From: Ectopseudomonas alcaliphila
Lineage (GTDB): Bacteria > Pseudomonadota > Gammaproteobacteria > Pseudomonadales > Pseudomonadaceae
Reading direction: 5' to 3'
Assembly: GCF_900101755.1 (NCBI RefSeq)
Contig: NZ_FNAE01000002.1
Span: 524,480 to 588,479 of the forward strand
DNA length: 64,000 bases
How positions within the stretch are numbered: position 1 is the stretch's first letter; every line of letters begins with the position of its first letter. Below are positions 24,190-32,729 of this stretch, piece by piece. The position numbers and the translations under genes are program-made. The notes beneath the pieces are model-generated. The model did not search any database and was not told the DNA's origin. It saw only the letters and a program-made list of their open reading frames with translations.

Positions 24190-25683
24190 ATGACTAGCCT
24201 GACTCGTGCCGACTGGGAACAGCGTGCCAAGACCCTGACCATCGAAACTCGCGCGTTCGTACACGGTGAGTACCGCGCCGCCGAGTCCGGCGCCACCTTC
24301 GAATGCATCAGCCCGGTCGACGGTCGTCTGCTCGGCCTGGTGGCCAGCTGTGACCAGGCCGACGCCGAACTGGCGGTCAAGGATGCTCGCGCCACGTTCG
24401 ACTCCGGTGTGTGGTCACGTATGGCCCCGGCCAAGCGCAAGAAGGTGATGATCCGTTTCGCCGAACTGATCGAAGAGCATGGCGAGGAGCTGGCGCTGCT
24501 GGAAACCCTCGACATGGGCAAGCCGATCAGCGATTCGCTGAGCATCGACGTCGGCAGCGCCGCCAACGCCATCCGCTGGAGTGGCGAGGCCATCGACAAG
24601 ATCTACGACGAAGTCGCCGCCACCGCCCATGACGAGCTGGGCCTGGTCACCCGCGAGCCGGTCGGCGTGGTCGCCGCCATCGTGCCGTGGAACTTCCCGC
24701 TGCTGATGACCTGCTGGAAGCTTGGCCCGGCGCTGTCCACCGGTAACTCGATCATCCTCAAACCGTCCGAGAAGTCGCCGCTGACCGGTATCCGCATCGC
24801 CCAACTGGCCATCGAGGCCGGCATTCCGGCGGGCGTGTTCAACGTGCTGCCAGGCTTCGGCCACACCGTGGGCAAGGCCCTGGCCCTGCACATGGACGTC
24901 GACACCCTGGTGTTCACCGGATCGACCAAGATCGCCAAGCAACTGATGATCTACGCCGGTGAGTCGAACATGAAGCGCGTCTGGCTGGAAGCCGGCGGCA
25001 AGAGCCCGAACATCGTCTTCGCCGACGCGCCGGACCTGCAGGCCGCTGCCGAAGCGGCGGCCAGCGCCATCGCCTTCAACCAGGGCGAGGTGTGCACCGC
25101 TGGTTCGCGCCTGCTGGTGGAGAACTCCATCAAGGATAAGTTCGTGCCCATGGTGGTCGAGGCCATCAAGGCCTGGAAACCGGGCAACCCGCTGGACCCG
25201 GCGACCAACGTCGGCGCGCTGGTCGACACCACGCAGATGAACAACGTGCTGAGCTACATCCAGGCCGGCCATGACGACGGCGCCAAGCTGGTGGCTGGCG
25301 GCAAGCGGGTGATGGAAGAAACCGGCGGCACCTATGTCGAACCGACCATCTTCGACGGCGTGAACAACGCCATGCGCATCGCCAAGGAAGAGATCTTCGG
25401 CCCGGTGCTGTCGGTGATCGGTTTCGACGATCAGGACGAAGCCATCGCCATCGCCAACGACACCGTCTATGGCCTGGCGGCAGCCGTATGGACCAGCAAC
25501 CTGTCGCGCGCCCACCTGGTTGGCAAGGCGCTGCGCGCCGGCAGCGTGTGGATCAACCAGTACGATGGCGGCGACATGACTGCGCCGTTCGGTGGCTTCA
25601 AACAGTCCGGCAACGGCCGCGACAAGTCGCTGCACGCGTTCGACAAGTACACCGAACTGAAATCCACCTGGATCAAGCTGTAG
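24190..25683 (+). CDS. puuC: Gamma-glutamyl-aminobutyraldehyde / amino-aldehyde dehydrogenase (PuuC/KauB type)
   Basis: 497-residue NAD(P) aldehyde dehydrogenase. Motifs: PWNFPLLMTCWKLGPAL, FTGSTKIAKQLM, LEAGGKSPNIVF (general base) and the catalytic C302 in NQGEVCTAGSR. The opening LTRADWEQRAKTLTIETRAF is typical of PuuC/KauB, which oxidises the aldehydes made from putrescine, cadaverine and related amines. The neighbours fit: MFS carrier, MocR regulator, FAD oxidoreductase and the PauR regulator downstream. Alternative names used in pseudomonads are kauB and pauC. GAGAGGA precedes the ATG. Confidence 0.88.
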   Translation: MTSLTRADWEQRAKTLTIETRAFVHGEYRAAESGATFECISPVDGRLLGLVASCDQADAELAVKDARATFDSGVWSRMAPAKRKKVMIRFAELIEEHGEELALLETLDMGKPISDSLSIDVGSAANAIRWSGEAIDKIYDEVAATAHDELGLVTREPVGVVAAIVPWNFPLLMTCWKLGPALSTGNSIILKPSEKSPLTGIRIAQLAIEAGIPAGVFNVLPGFGHTVGKALALHMDVDTLVFTGSTKIAKQLMIYAGESNMKRVWLEAGGKSPNIVFADAPDLQAAAEAAASAIAFNQGEVCTAGSRLLVENSIKDKFVPMVVEAIKAWKPGNPLDPATNVGALVDTTQMNNVLSYIQAGHDDGAKLVAGGKRVMEETGGTYVEPTIFDGVNNAMRIAKEEIFGPVLSVIGFDDQDEAIAIANDTVYGLAAAVWTSNLSRAHLVGKALRAGSVWINQYDGGDMTAPFGGFKQSGNGRDKSLHAFDKYTELKSTWIKL

Positions 25684-25732
25684 CGGCACCGGGGCGATCT
25701 CCTGGTCGTCGGCCATACGGCGTTGCGTCCTC

Positions 25733-25774
25733 GCTTTCAATGCTCACGTACTGCAGTACGCTGCGCTTGAAAGC
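25733..25774. repeat. Nested palindromic repeat between puuC and MFS gene
   Basis: Outer arms GCTTTCAA (25733-25740) and TTGAAAGC (25767-25774) enclose a perfect palindrome CGTACTGCAGTACG (25747-25760). It lies downstream of puuC and upstream of that gene's terminator. The arrangement resembles dispersed intergenic palindromes of pseudomonads. Confidence 0.6.
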
Positions 25775-25860
25775 TCCGGGGCGCCTTGTCTGGCCTTAGC
25801 CCAGAAGATCTTTATCGAAGTTGGTTTCGGTAGAGGATCTGTTTTGCAACGCTCCACCTG

Positions 25861-25898
25861 CGGCCGGGCTTCCCTGAGGAGCCCGGCCGTTGTCTTTG
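25861..25898 (+). terminator. Rho-independent terminator after puuC
   Basis: Perfect 10-base stem CGGCCGGGCT with AGCCCGGCCG, 9-base loop, followed by TTGTCTTT. It lies only 30 bases before the MFS start, so it separates the two transcription units or attenuates readthrough. Confidence 0.8.
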
Positions 25899-25927
25899 CA
25901 GCCACTCGTTAACCAAGGAATTCGGCA

Positions 25928-27085
25928 ATGCGTTGGGGCACCTATTTCGCCGTTTGTTCGGCGGTCATCAGCATCGGTTTGGCACTGGGCGTGACCATGC
26001 CACTGGTGTCGTTGCGCCTGGAAAGCTGGGGCTACGACGCCTTCGCCATTGGTGTGATGGCGGCCACGCCTGCGGTCGGCGTGCTGCTTGGTGCCTTGCT
26101 GGCCGGCCGTCTGGCGGCGCGTTTCGGTACCACCGTGCTGATGCAGCTGTGTCTGCTGCTGGGCGCGGTGTCGGTGGCCGGCCTGGCGCTGGTGCAGAAC
26201 TACGCGGTCTGGGTGGGCCTGCGCCTGTTCATCGGCGTGGCGCTGACCGTGGTGTTCATCCTTGGTGAAAGCTGGATCAACCAGTTGGCGGTGGAGAAGT
26301 GGCGTGGTCGCCTGGTGGCGCTGTACGGCACCGGTTATGCCCTCAGCCAGCTCAGCGGACCGTTGCTGCTGACGGCGCTCGGCACGGCCACCGATGCCGG
26401 TTTCTGGACGGGCGTGTGCCTGCTGATCGGTGGCTCGCTGGTTCTGCTCGGGCGCACCGGCGCACCCAAGGTGGATGCGCACAGCGCCTCGGGACGCGGC
26501 CTGCTGGTGTTCTGCCGCAAGCTGCCGGCGATTGCCTGGGCGGTGATGCTGTTCGCTGCCTTCGAGGCGATGATGCTGACCCTGCTGCCGATCTACGGCC
26601 TGCGCCAGGGCTTCACCCAGGAGGTGGCGCTGTTCATGGTCAGCGTGGTGGTGGTGGGCGATGCAGTGCTGCAGCTGCCCATCGGCTGGCTGGCCGATCG
26701 CATGTCGCGGCAGTTGCTGTTCCGTGGCTGCGGTATCGTGTTGTTGGCGTCCAGCCTGGCGATTCCGCCGTTGCTGCAGACACCGATGATCTGGCCAGTG
26801 CTGGTGGCCTTCGGTGCCAGCGCCGGCGGCCTGTTCACTCTGTCGCTGATCATGATCGGCGAACGTTATCGCGACGACGAGCTGGTGCGCGCCAATGCCC
26901 ATGTCGCCCAGCTGTGGGGGCTGGGCTGCCTGATCGGGCCGCTGACCACCGGCGCGGTCAGCCAGTGGCTGAGCGGCCATGCACTGCCGCTGCTGATGGC
27001 CACCGGCGCCTTCGTGTTCATCATCCTGGCCAGTCGGCGTGGCGCCTTCAGCGAGATGGAAACGGCCAGCGCAGCCCGTTCCTGA
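25928..27085 (+). CDS. MFS transporter, YcaD-like
   Basis: 385 residues, about twelve membrane helices. MFS motif A lies in LLAGRLAARFGTT and the equivalent second-half loop in GWLADRMSRQLLF; the ending GRGLLVFCRK loop and the ERYRDDELVRANAHV segment are typical of YcaD-like carriers. The position between puuC and the MocR regulator suggests uptake or export of an amine or its product. This gene order is remembered from P. aeruginosa PA5310-PA5312. Convergent with the MocR gene, 6 bases apart. Confidence 0.85.
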   Translation: MRWGTYFAVCSAVISIGLALGVTMPLVSLRLESWGYDAFAIGVMAATPAVGVLLGALLAGRLAARFGTTVLMQLCLLLGAVSVAGLALVQNYAVWVGLRLFIGVALTVVFILGESWINQLAVEKWRGRLVALYGTGYALSQLSGPLLLTALGTATDAGFWTGVCLLIGGSLVLLGRTGAPKVDAHSASGRGLLVFCRKLPAIAWAVMLFAAFEAMMLTLLPIYGLRQGFTQEVALFMVSVVVVGDAVLQLPIGWLADRMSRQLLFRGCGIVLLASSLAIPPLLQTPMIWPVLVAFGASAGGLFTLSLIMIGERYRDDELVRANAHVAQLWGLGCLIGPLTTGAVSQWLSGHALPLLMATGAFVFIILASRRGAFSEMETASAARS

Positions 27086-27091
27086 AGCCGC

Positions 27092-28546
27092 TCAGCGCTG
27101 CTGCCCGAACTCCTGGGTCAGTTGCAGGTCGGCCTCTTCGATCAGCTCGGCGATGGTCGCGCCGATCTGTTTCACCGCTGCCTCGATCACGTCGCTTGGC
27201 GGTTCGGCGTAGTTGAGGCGGATGCAGTTACGGTATTTGCCCGCCGCCGAGAAGATGCTGCCCGGCGCGATCTGGATCTTGTGCGGCAACAGCGCGCGAT
27301 TGAGTTTCTGGCTGTCGAAGCCCTGGGGCATCTCCACCCAGAGCATGAAGCTGCCCTGCGGACGGCTGACCCGAGTGCCGGCCGGGAAATAGCGGCTGAC
27401 CCAGTCCACCATCAGGTCGCGGCTGCGCAGGTACTGTGTGCGCATACGGCGCAGGTGGGGTTCGTAGTGCCCGTCCTTGAGGAACTCGGCCAGCGCCAGC
27501 TGCGGCAGCTGTGCGGTGCTGCCGGTGCCCAGGTACTTCATGTGCACCACCTGCTCCAGATATCGCCCCGGGGCGATCCAGCCGACGCGCAGGCCCGGCG
27601 CCAGGGTCTTGGAGAAGGAGCTGCAGAACAGCACGCGGCCGTCTTCATCGAACGACTTGATGCTGCGCGGGCGTGGGTAGCTGTAGGCGAGGTCGGCGTA
27701 GACGTCGTCCTCGATGATGGCCACGTCGAAGCGTTGCGCCAGGACAACCAGGGCGCGCTTGTTGGCGTCGGGCATGATGTAACCGAGCGGGTTGTTGCAG
27801 TTCGGCGTGAGCTGGATGGCCTTGATCGGCCACTGCTCCAGGGCCATTTCCAGGGCGTCGAGGTTGATCCCGGTGAGCGGGTCGGTGGGCAGCTCCAGCG
27901 CCTTCATGCCGAAGCCCTTGAGCGCCTGCATTACGCCGTGGAAGCTCGGCGAGTCGACCGCGACGATATCGCCCGGCTGGCAGATGGCGCGCACCGCCGC
28001 CGACAGTGCCTCGTGGCAGCCGGTGGTGACCACCAGGTCTTCGGCTTCCAACTGGCAGCCGGAGTCGAGCATCAGTCGTGCGATCTGTTCGCGCAGGCGA
28101 ATGTCACCGCGAATACCGCCATAGGTGAGCACGTCCGGGTCCTGCCGACGCGCCTGGCGCGACAGGTTGCGCAGCAGCGGTTTGAGCGTCGGGCTGCTGA
28201 TATCCGGGCGGCCGCGGCCGAGCTGCAGCATGTCGTGCTGCGGTGAACTGCTGATCAGCTCCAGCACGTGATCCCACTGCGAAACTTCCACCGGCCTCTG
28301 CGCCGCGCGGCTGATCTGCGGCAGCGCGGGCATCTGTCGTCCCAGTGGCACGAAGTAGCCGGATTTCGGCCGTGGCGAGGCCAGGCCCATGTCTTCGAGG
28401 TGGCGGTAGGCCTGCTGCACCGTGCTGAGGCTGACGCCATGCTCCTGGCTCAGGCTGCGTACTGACGGCAGGCGGTCGCCGGGGCGGTACAGCCCCTGCT
28501 CGATGCGGGTGCCGAGCAGCTCGGCCAGGTTCAGATAGAGCGTCAT
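27092..28546 (-). CDS. MocR/PdxR-type regulator: GntR HTH fused to aminotransferase fold
   Basis: 484 residues from the ATG at 28546. Residues 1-70 are a winged helix of the GntR type (GLYRPGDRLPSVRSLSQEHG, SLSTVQQAYRHLEDMGL). A class-I aminotransferase domain follows, with VTTGCHEALSAAVRAI, QLTPNCNNPLG, AIIEDDVYADLAY and the PLP-binding K313 in SFSKTLAPGLRVGW. MocR proteins sense an amine or amino acid through PLP. Likely targets are the neighbouring MFS, puuC or the divergent DUF1127 gene; an inverted repeat sits in the divergent gap. Confidence 0.9.
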   Translation of the reverse strand: MTLYLNLAELLGTRIEQGLYRPGDRLPSVRSLSQEHGVSLSTVQQAYRHLEDMGLASPRPKSGYFVPLGRQMPALPQISRAAQRPVEVSQWDHVLELISSSPQHDMLQLGRGRPDISSPTLKPLLRNLSRQARRQDPDVLTYGGIRGDIRLREQIARLMLDSGCQLEAEDLVVTTGCHEALSAAVRAICQPGDIVAVDSPSFHGVMQALKGFGMKALELPTDPLTGINLDALEMALEQWPIKAIQLTPNCNNPLGYIMPDANKRALVVLAQRFDVAIIEDDVYADLAYSYPRPRSIKSFDEDGRVLFCSSFSKTLAPGLRVGWIAPGRYLEQVVHMKYLGTGSTAQLPQLALAEFLKDGHYEPHLRRMRTQYLRSRDLMVDWVSRYFPAGTRVSRPQGSFMLWVEMPQGFDSQKLNRALLPHKIQIAPGSIFSAAGKYRNCIRLNYAEPPSDVIEAAVKQIGATIAELIEEADLQLTQEFGQQR

Positions 28547-28662
28547 GACAGTCGTCCGGCTTGTGCGGGGGAATGAGCTGAGACCAGTACAGATCGGCGC
28601 GAAAATTCCCATTCAGGGGAAAATTTGCAGAATCTGTATGGAGTTAATAAGAGTTTTTTGAA

Positions 28663-28709
28663 TCTGTCATGGCTTTTCTTCTGACGGCATTCTGATCTCC
28701 CATGACAGA
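28663..28709. promoter_or_regulatory. 10-base inverted repeat in the MocR/DUF1127 divergent gap
   Basis: TCTGTCATGG (28663-28672) and CCATGACAGA (28700-28709) are exact inverted copies 27 bases apart, with a related half-site TCTGTATGG at 28633-28641. Spaced half-sites in the divergent promoter are typical of MocR regulators; the left copy lies beside an A/T-rich stretch that could hold the promoter. Confidence 0.5.
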
Positions 28710-28727
28710 AGACAACGGGAGAGAGCC

Positions 28728-28952
28728 ATGACCGGGTTCAGCAATACAGATTTCGTAGCAGTAGGTGAGTCCGCGCGGATTGCGACGCACAAGGGCGAGG
28801 TTCGCTACTTCGGCCGCGACTGGCCGGCATTCTGGCGGCGCTTGAATACCCGCCGCGTGCTGCTCAAGCTCAACGACCAGCAACTGCGTGATATCGGCCT
28901 CAGCCGCGCCCAGGCCGAGCGCGAGGCGAGCCTGCCGTTCTGGAAGCTGTAG
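28728..28952 (+). CDS. DUF1127 small basic protein
   Basis: 74 residues. The C-terminal half carries the DUF1127 signature: a basic helix (FWRRLNTRRVLLKLNDQQLRD) then IGLSRAQAEREASLPFWKL. Such proteins are common in pseudomonads and some bind RNA or affect amino-acid metabolism in other bacteria; its role here is unknown. GGGAGAGA precedes the ATG. The stop codon lies inside a REP element. Divergent from the MocR gene. Confidence 0.88.
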   Translation: MTGFSNTDFVAVGESARIATHKGEVRYFGRDWPAFWRRLNTRRVLLKLNDQQLRDIGLSRAQAEREASLPFWKL

Positions 28953-28971
28953 CCCGGATGCAAGCCGGGCT
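28949..28971. repeat. REP element (GTAGCCCGGATGCA family)
   Basis: AGCCCGG and CCGGGCT arms with a 7-base loop. The sequence 28949-28969 recurs exactly, in inverted orientation, at 30469-30489, so the two copies flank the FAD oxidoreductase gene. Confidence 0.8.
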
Positions 28972-28992
28972 GCGTTCGGCGTATCCGCTGCC

Positions 28993-29015
28993 GTAGGAGC
29001 GGCTTCAGCCGCGAA
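28993..29015. repeat. REP element (GTAGGAGCGGCTTCAGCCGCGAA family)
   Basis: Starts GTAGGAGCGG; the stem is GCGGCT with AGCCGC. It lies just beyond the 3' end of the minus-strand FAD oxidoreductase gene. The same family forms the inverted pair at 51995-52045. Confidence 0.75.
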
Positions 29016-29018
29016 TCC

Positions 29019-30332
29019 CTACAGCAACTCTTTCAGCCGATGCCAGGCCATGCCCATGGCCAGCAGCGGCGAGCGCAGGTGCTTGCCGCCGGGGAAGGTC
29101 ATGTGCGGCACTTGGGCGAACAGGTCGAAACCGCGGCTTTCCTGGCCGGCGATGGCCTCGGCGAGCAGCTTGCCGGCCAGGTGCGTGGCGTTGACGCCGT
29201 GGCCGGCGTAGGCCTGGGCGTGGAACACGTTGGACTGATCCTTGAGTCGACCGATCTGCGGCAGGCGGTTGGCGCCGATGCCGATCATCCCGCCCCATTG
29301 GTAGTCGATGCGCACATCAGCCAGTTGCGGGAAAACCTTGAGCATCTTCGGCTTCATGTAGCCGGCGATATCGGCCGGGTCACGTCCCGAGTAATGGCAG
29401 GCGCCGCCGAACAGCAGGCGGCGGTCGGCTGAGAGGCGGTAGTAGTCGACGGTCACGCGCTGGTCGCACAGCGCCATGTTCTGTGGGATCAGCTGGCGCG
29501 CCTGCTCTGCGGACAGTTGCTCGGTGGCGATGATGTAGCTGCCGGCCGGTAGCACCTTGCCGCTCAGGGTCGGGTTGAGGCCGTTGATATAGGCATTGCA
29601 GGCCAGTACCAGGTACTTGGCGCGCACCTGGCCGTTGGCGGTGTGCACGCGCACTTCGCTGCCGTAGTCGATGCGATTCACTGGCGAGTCTTCGAACAAC
29701 TGCACGCCCAGCGACTGGGCGGCGGCAGCCTCGCCGAGCGCCAGGTTGAGCGGGTGCAGGTGGCCCGAGCCCATGTCGATCATGGCGCCGTGGTAGTTGT
29801 CGGAGCCAACCACCTCATGGATGCGCTCCTTCGGCAGCATGCGCAGTTCGTGGCGATAGCCGAGGCTTTCCAGCTCGGCCTTGTCTTCGGCGAAACCTTC
29901 CATGTGCGCCGGTTTGTTGGCCAGGTCGCAGTAGCCCCACGTCAGGTCGCAGTCGATCTGGAACTGCTCGACGCGGCTACGCACGATCTCCACCGCCTCC
30001 AGGCCCATCAGCTTGAACTGGCGCACGCCTTCCTTGCCGACCACGGATTCGAACTGTTCGACATCATGGCCAACGCCGCGAATCAGTTGCCCGCCGTTGC
30101 GCCCGCTGGCGCCCCAGCCGATCTTGCGCGCTTCCAGCAGCACCACCGACAGGCCTTTCTGGGCCAGCTCGATGGCGGTGTTCAGGCCGCTGAAACCGCC
30201 ACCGACGACGCATACATCCACCTGCCGCTCACCGCCCAGGGGCGGGTAGGCCTGCTGGCGATTGACGCTGGCGGCGTAATAGGAAGCGGCATGCTGCGGG
30301 CTGTGGACGGGCTGGTGAACGCGGGCGTTCAT
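29019..30332 (-). CDS. FAD-dependent amine oxidoreductase (DAO/GlnA4-PuuB-like)
   Basis: 437 residues. The dinucleotide-binding motif VDVCVVGGGFSGLNTAIELA lies at about 38-57, followed by LLEARKIGWGASGRNGGQL, typical of PuuB-like gamma-glutamylputrescine oxidases. The C-terminal FAD contact is AYAGHGVNATHLAGK. In pseudomonads such enzymes (PauB group) oxidise glutamylated polyamines to aldehydes for the PuuC/KauB dehydrogenase nearby. The exact substrate cannot be decided. The ATG at 30332 is preferred because upstream codons show no family similarity. Flanked by exact inverted REP copies. Confidence 0.85.
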   Translation of the reverse strand: MNARVHQPVHSPQHAASYYAASVNRQQAYPPLGGERQVDVCVVGGGFSGLNTAIELAQKGLSVVLLEARKIGWGASGRNGGQLIRGVGHDVEQFESVVGKEGVRQFKLMGLEAVEIVRSRVEQFQIDCDLTWGYCDLANKPAHMEGFAEDKAELESLGYRHELRMLPKERIHEVVGSDNYHGAMIDMGSGHLHPLNLALGEAAAAQSLGVQLFEDSPVNRIDYGSEVRVHTANGQVRAKYLVLACNAYINGLNPTLSGKVLPAGSYIIATEQLSAEQARQLIPQNMALCDQRVTVDYYRLSADRRLLFGGACHYSGRDPADIAGYMKPKMLKVFPQLADVRIDYQWGGMIGIGANRLPQIGRLKDQSNVFHAQAYAGHGVNATHLAGKLLAEAIAGQESRGFDLFAQVPHMTFPGGKHLRSPLLAMGMAWHRLKELL

Positions 30333-30468
30333 GTGCGAAATCCTGATTTTGTTGTGTGGAAAATTCAACGCAGCATAAGCGGGTGATCCGTCCAACGCCA
30401 AGAGGTCAGCGGAAAAAAGCGGTATGTCCCGTAGGGGGGCGGGGTAGTCCAGGTTGTGCGCAGCGGTT

Positions 30469-30489
30469 CCCGGCTTGCATCCGGGCTAC
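30469..30489. repeat. REP element, inverted copy of 28949-28969
   Basis: CCCGGCTTGCATCCGGGCTA and one further C. An exact reverse complement of the copy beyond the other end of the FAD oxidoreductase gene. Confidence 0.8.
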
Positions 30490-30543
30490 GCCTGGCCTGC
30501 CTGGGCGCTGTAAACTGCCACCTTCGTTTCAAGGCGCCTGAGC

Positions 30544-30897
30544 ATGAGCTGTACCGACCGCAAGATCGACCACCTGCGCCGCCAGATCCCGCGCTTCGAC
30601 TGCGTGCCCGGCTGTCACGACTGCTGCGGGCCGGTCACCGCCTCGTCCGAAGAGCTGGCGCGCCTGCCGGTGAAGAGCGATGCCGAACATGACGCGGCGC
30701 TGGCCGAGTACAACTGCGTGCACCTGGGGCCCAATGGCTGCGAGGTGTATGACCAGCGGCCGTTGATCTGTCGCCTGTTCGGCACCACGCCGAACCTGCC
30801 CTGCCCACATGGGCGTGGGCCGGAGCAGCCCATCGAGCCGGCAGTCGAACGCCAGGTTCACCGCCTGATCGCCACCACTCGGCAGCGGTTGGTATAG
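30544..30897 (+). CDS. YkgJ-family cysteine-cluster protein
   Basis: 117 residues with the cysteine pattern of the YkgJ (CxxCxxCC-like) family: FDCVPGCHDCCGP near residue 20, then YNCVHLGPNGCEVYDQRPLICRLFG. The clustered cysteines are presumed to bind zinc or an Fe-S cluster; no reaction is established. Stands alone between the FAD oxidoreductase and a LysR gene. Confidence 0.88.
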   Translation: MSCTDRKIDHLRRQIPRFDCVPGCHDCCGPVTASSEELARLPVKSDAEHDAALAEYNCVHLGPNGCEVYDQRPLICRLFGTTPNLPCPHGRGPEQPIEPAVERQVHRLIATTRQRLV

Positions 30898-30970
30898 GAG
30901 ACGGCACGAACCTCACCATGCAGGGTAGGCGTGCTGCTCCGGGCCACCATTGTTTCAGCTAGCAGTTGCT

Positions 30971-31876
30971 TCAAGCCTGTTCTGCCCCTGTGTTTTCAGC
31001 CTGCGCAGTAGAGCGTATCCAGTCCCTGACGGTGGTGATGGCCGGGTTGGCGTCATGGCGTGGCGGCCAGACCAGCCAGTAGGCATAGTCGTTGGAGATT
31101 CGCTGCTCCGGGCAGGGCATCACCAGCCGCCCGGCGCGCAAGTCGGCTGCAGCCAGAAACAGCCGTCCCAGTGCAACGCCTTGTCCATCGGCGGCCGCCT
31201 GAAGAGCGAGGGCGGAATCGCTCAGGTTCAGTCCGGCTGGCACCGGCAGATCCGGGTAGCCGGCGGCACTGAACCAACGTCCCCAATTTCCTTTCGGGGT
31301 GTCGTGCAGCAGGCGTTGGCGTAGCAGGTCTGGTGGCGTGCAGAAAGTAGGCAGGGCCTTGCGTAGGACTGGACTGCACAGCGGGGTCAGGGTTTCGGTG
31401 GCCAGCAGGGCGCTGTTCAGGCCGGGCCAGCCACCGGGGCCGGATCGCAGGCCAAGATCGAAGCGAGTGTCCCTGCCGTCCCACAGGTCGGCCGTTGTGG
31501 TCAATTGCAGGTCAATCTCTGGATGGGCGGCCTGAAAGGCGGGAAGGTGCGGCACCAGCCAACGTGCGGCAAGCGAGGGCAGAACGGTCATCCGCACTGG
31601 GCCATTGGCTGGGCGGCGAGCAGTGGCGCTGGCGGCAGCGATACGCTCCAGCGCCGGGGTCAGATCAGCCAGGTAGGTGGCCCCGGTGGGTGTCAAGGCC
31701 AGCACCCGGCCACGGCGCTCGAACAGCGGTTGGCCCAGCCACTCTTCCAGCAGGCGCACCTGATGGCTGATGGCGGCCTGCGTCACCGCCAGTTCGTCGG
31801 CAGCACGGGTGAAATGCAGGTGGCGGGCGGCAGCTTCGAACGCGCGGACGGCCCCCAGCGGCGGCAGACGGCGCAT
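30971..31876 (-). CDS. LysR-family transcriptional regulator (GcvA-like)
   Basis: 301 residues. The N-terminal helix-turn-helix reads LPPLGAVRAFEAAARHLHFTRAADELAVTQ (split here as family signature), with ISHQVRLLEEWLGQPLFERRG, the GcvA-like subgroup; the effector domain follows. Divergent from a LysE-type exporter across 109 bases, the usual place for its target. Effector, probably an amino acid, not known. Confidence 0.88.
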   Translation of the reverse strand: MRRLPPLGAVRAFEAAARHLHFTRAADELAVTQAAISHQVRLLEEWLGQPLFERRGRVLALTPTGATYLADLTPALERIAAASATARRPANGPVRMTVLPSLAARWLVPHLPAFQAAHPEIDLQLTTTADLWDGRDTRFDLGLRSGPGGWPGLNSALLATETLTPLCSPVLRKALPTFCTPPDLLRQRLLHDTPKGNWGRWFSAAGYPDLPVPAGLNLSDSALALQAAADGQGVALGRLFLAAADLRAGRLVMPCPEQRISNDYAYWLVWPPRHDANPAITTVRDWIRSTAQAENTGAEQA

Positions 31877-31985
31877 GAGCCTCTTCTATTAGCTGTATTT
31901 ATCCAATGCCCGAGATTAGATCATTTCCCCGCTGCTGCAAACGCCGGTTAACTCCCTGAAATCGATTAGGAAATGAGAGGTTGTG

Positions 31986-32585
31986 ATGTCGCCGGAGCTT
32001 GTCGCGGTTTTTCTGGGGTATGCGGTGCCGATGGTGATCAGTCCCGGGCCAGGGAATACGGTATTGGCACTGTCCGGGGCCCGTTTCGGGTTGAGGGGCA
32101 CCGGCCCGTTCTGGCTGGGGTTTGAAATCGGCAATGTTCTGTTATGCCTGCTTTATGGGCTCGGTTTTGGGGCGCTGCTACTGCAGTACCCGCAAAGTCA
32201 TAAGGTGATGCTGTGGGCGGGAGCGGCCTATGTGCTGTATCTGGCCTGGGGATTCTTCCGCTCTGCCGTACCTGGCAAGAAGGCCCAGACGGTGGAGCGC
32301 ATGGGGATGGTCAGCGGCATCGTCGCCGTGCTGCTGAACGTCAAGATCCACTCGATGGTGGCAGTCATGTTTGCCCAGTTCCTGCGGCCGGATCGAGCAT
32401 TGGCTCCGCAGGTGGCGCTGCTGACCGGAGCTTTCCTGCTGGTGGGGATCGTTTGTCACTTTCCCTGGATATATGGCGGGCAAGTGATTCTCGGACGGTT
32501 CACGTCAGACCAATCCCTGCGGATACAGGGCTTTGTCTTCGGTGGTTTGATGGTGGCAGTGGCGGTCTACATGGTTCTGGGGTGA
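31986..32585 (+). CDS. LysE/RhtB-family amino-acid exporter
   Basis: 199 residues with about six transmembrane segments and the family motif near the start (VPMVISPGPGNTVLALSG) plus GLRGTGPFWLGFEIGN. Proteins of this family export amino acids or their derivatives. The ATG at 31986 is 5 bases after GAGAGG; a GTG one codon earlier is too close to it. Divergent from the LysR gene, which probably controls it. Confidence 0.88.
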   Translation: MSPELVAVFLGYAVPMVISPGPGNTVLALSGARFGLRGTGPFWLGFEIGNVLLCLLYGLGFGALLLQYPQSHKVMLWAGAAYVLYLAWGFFRSAVPGKKAQTVERMGMVSGIVAVLLNVKIHSMVAVMFAQFLRPDRALAPQVALLTGAFLLVGIVCHFPWIYGGQVILGRFTSDQSLRIQGFVFGGLMVAVAVYMVLG

Positions 32586-32729
32586 GCCCTGTTTGGCCTT
32601 TCTGTCGCTGGTCGCAGACATCCTCCTGCTTGGTTCACACGTGGCTGGCCGTGCAGGAGGCGCTGATTCGCCCTGGTGGCGGTAGTCGCCATCTGCATGG
32701 CATGAGCGGCAGAGCTCGCTCCTGCAGGT

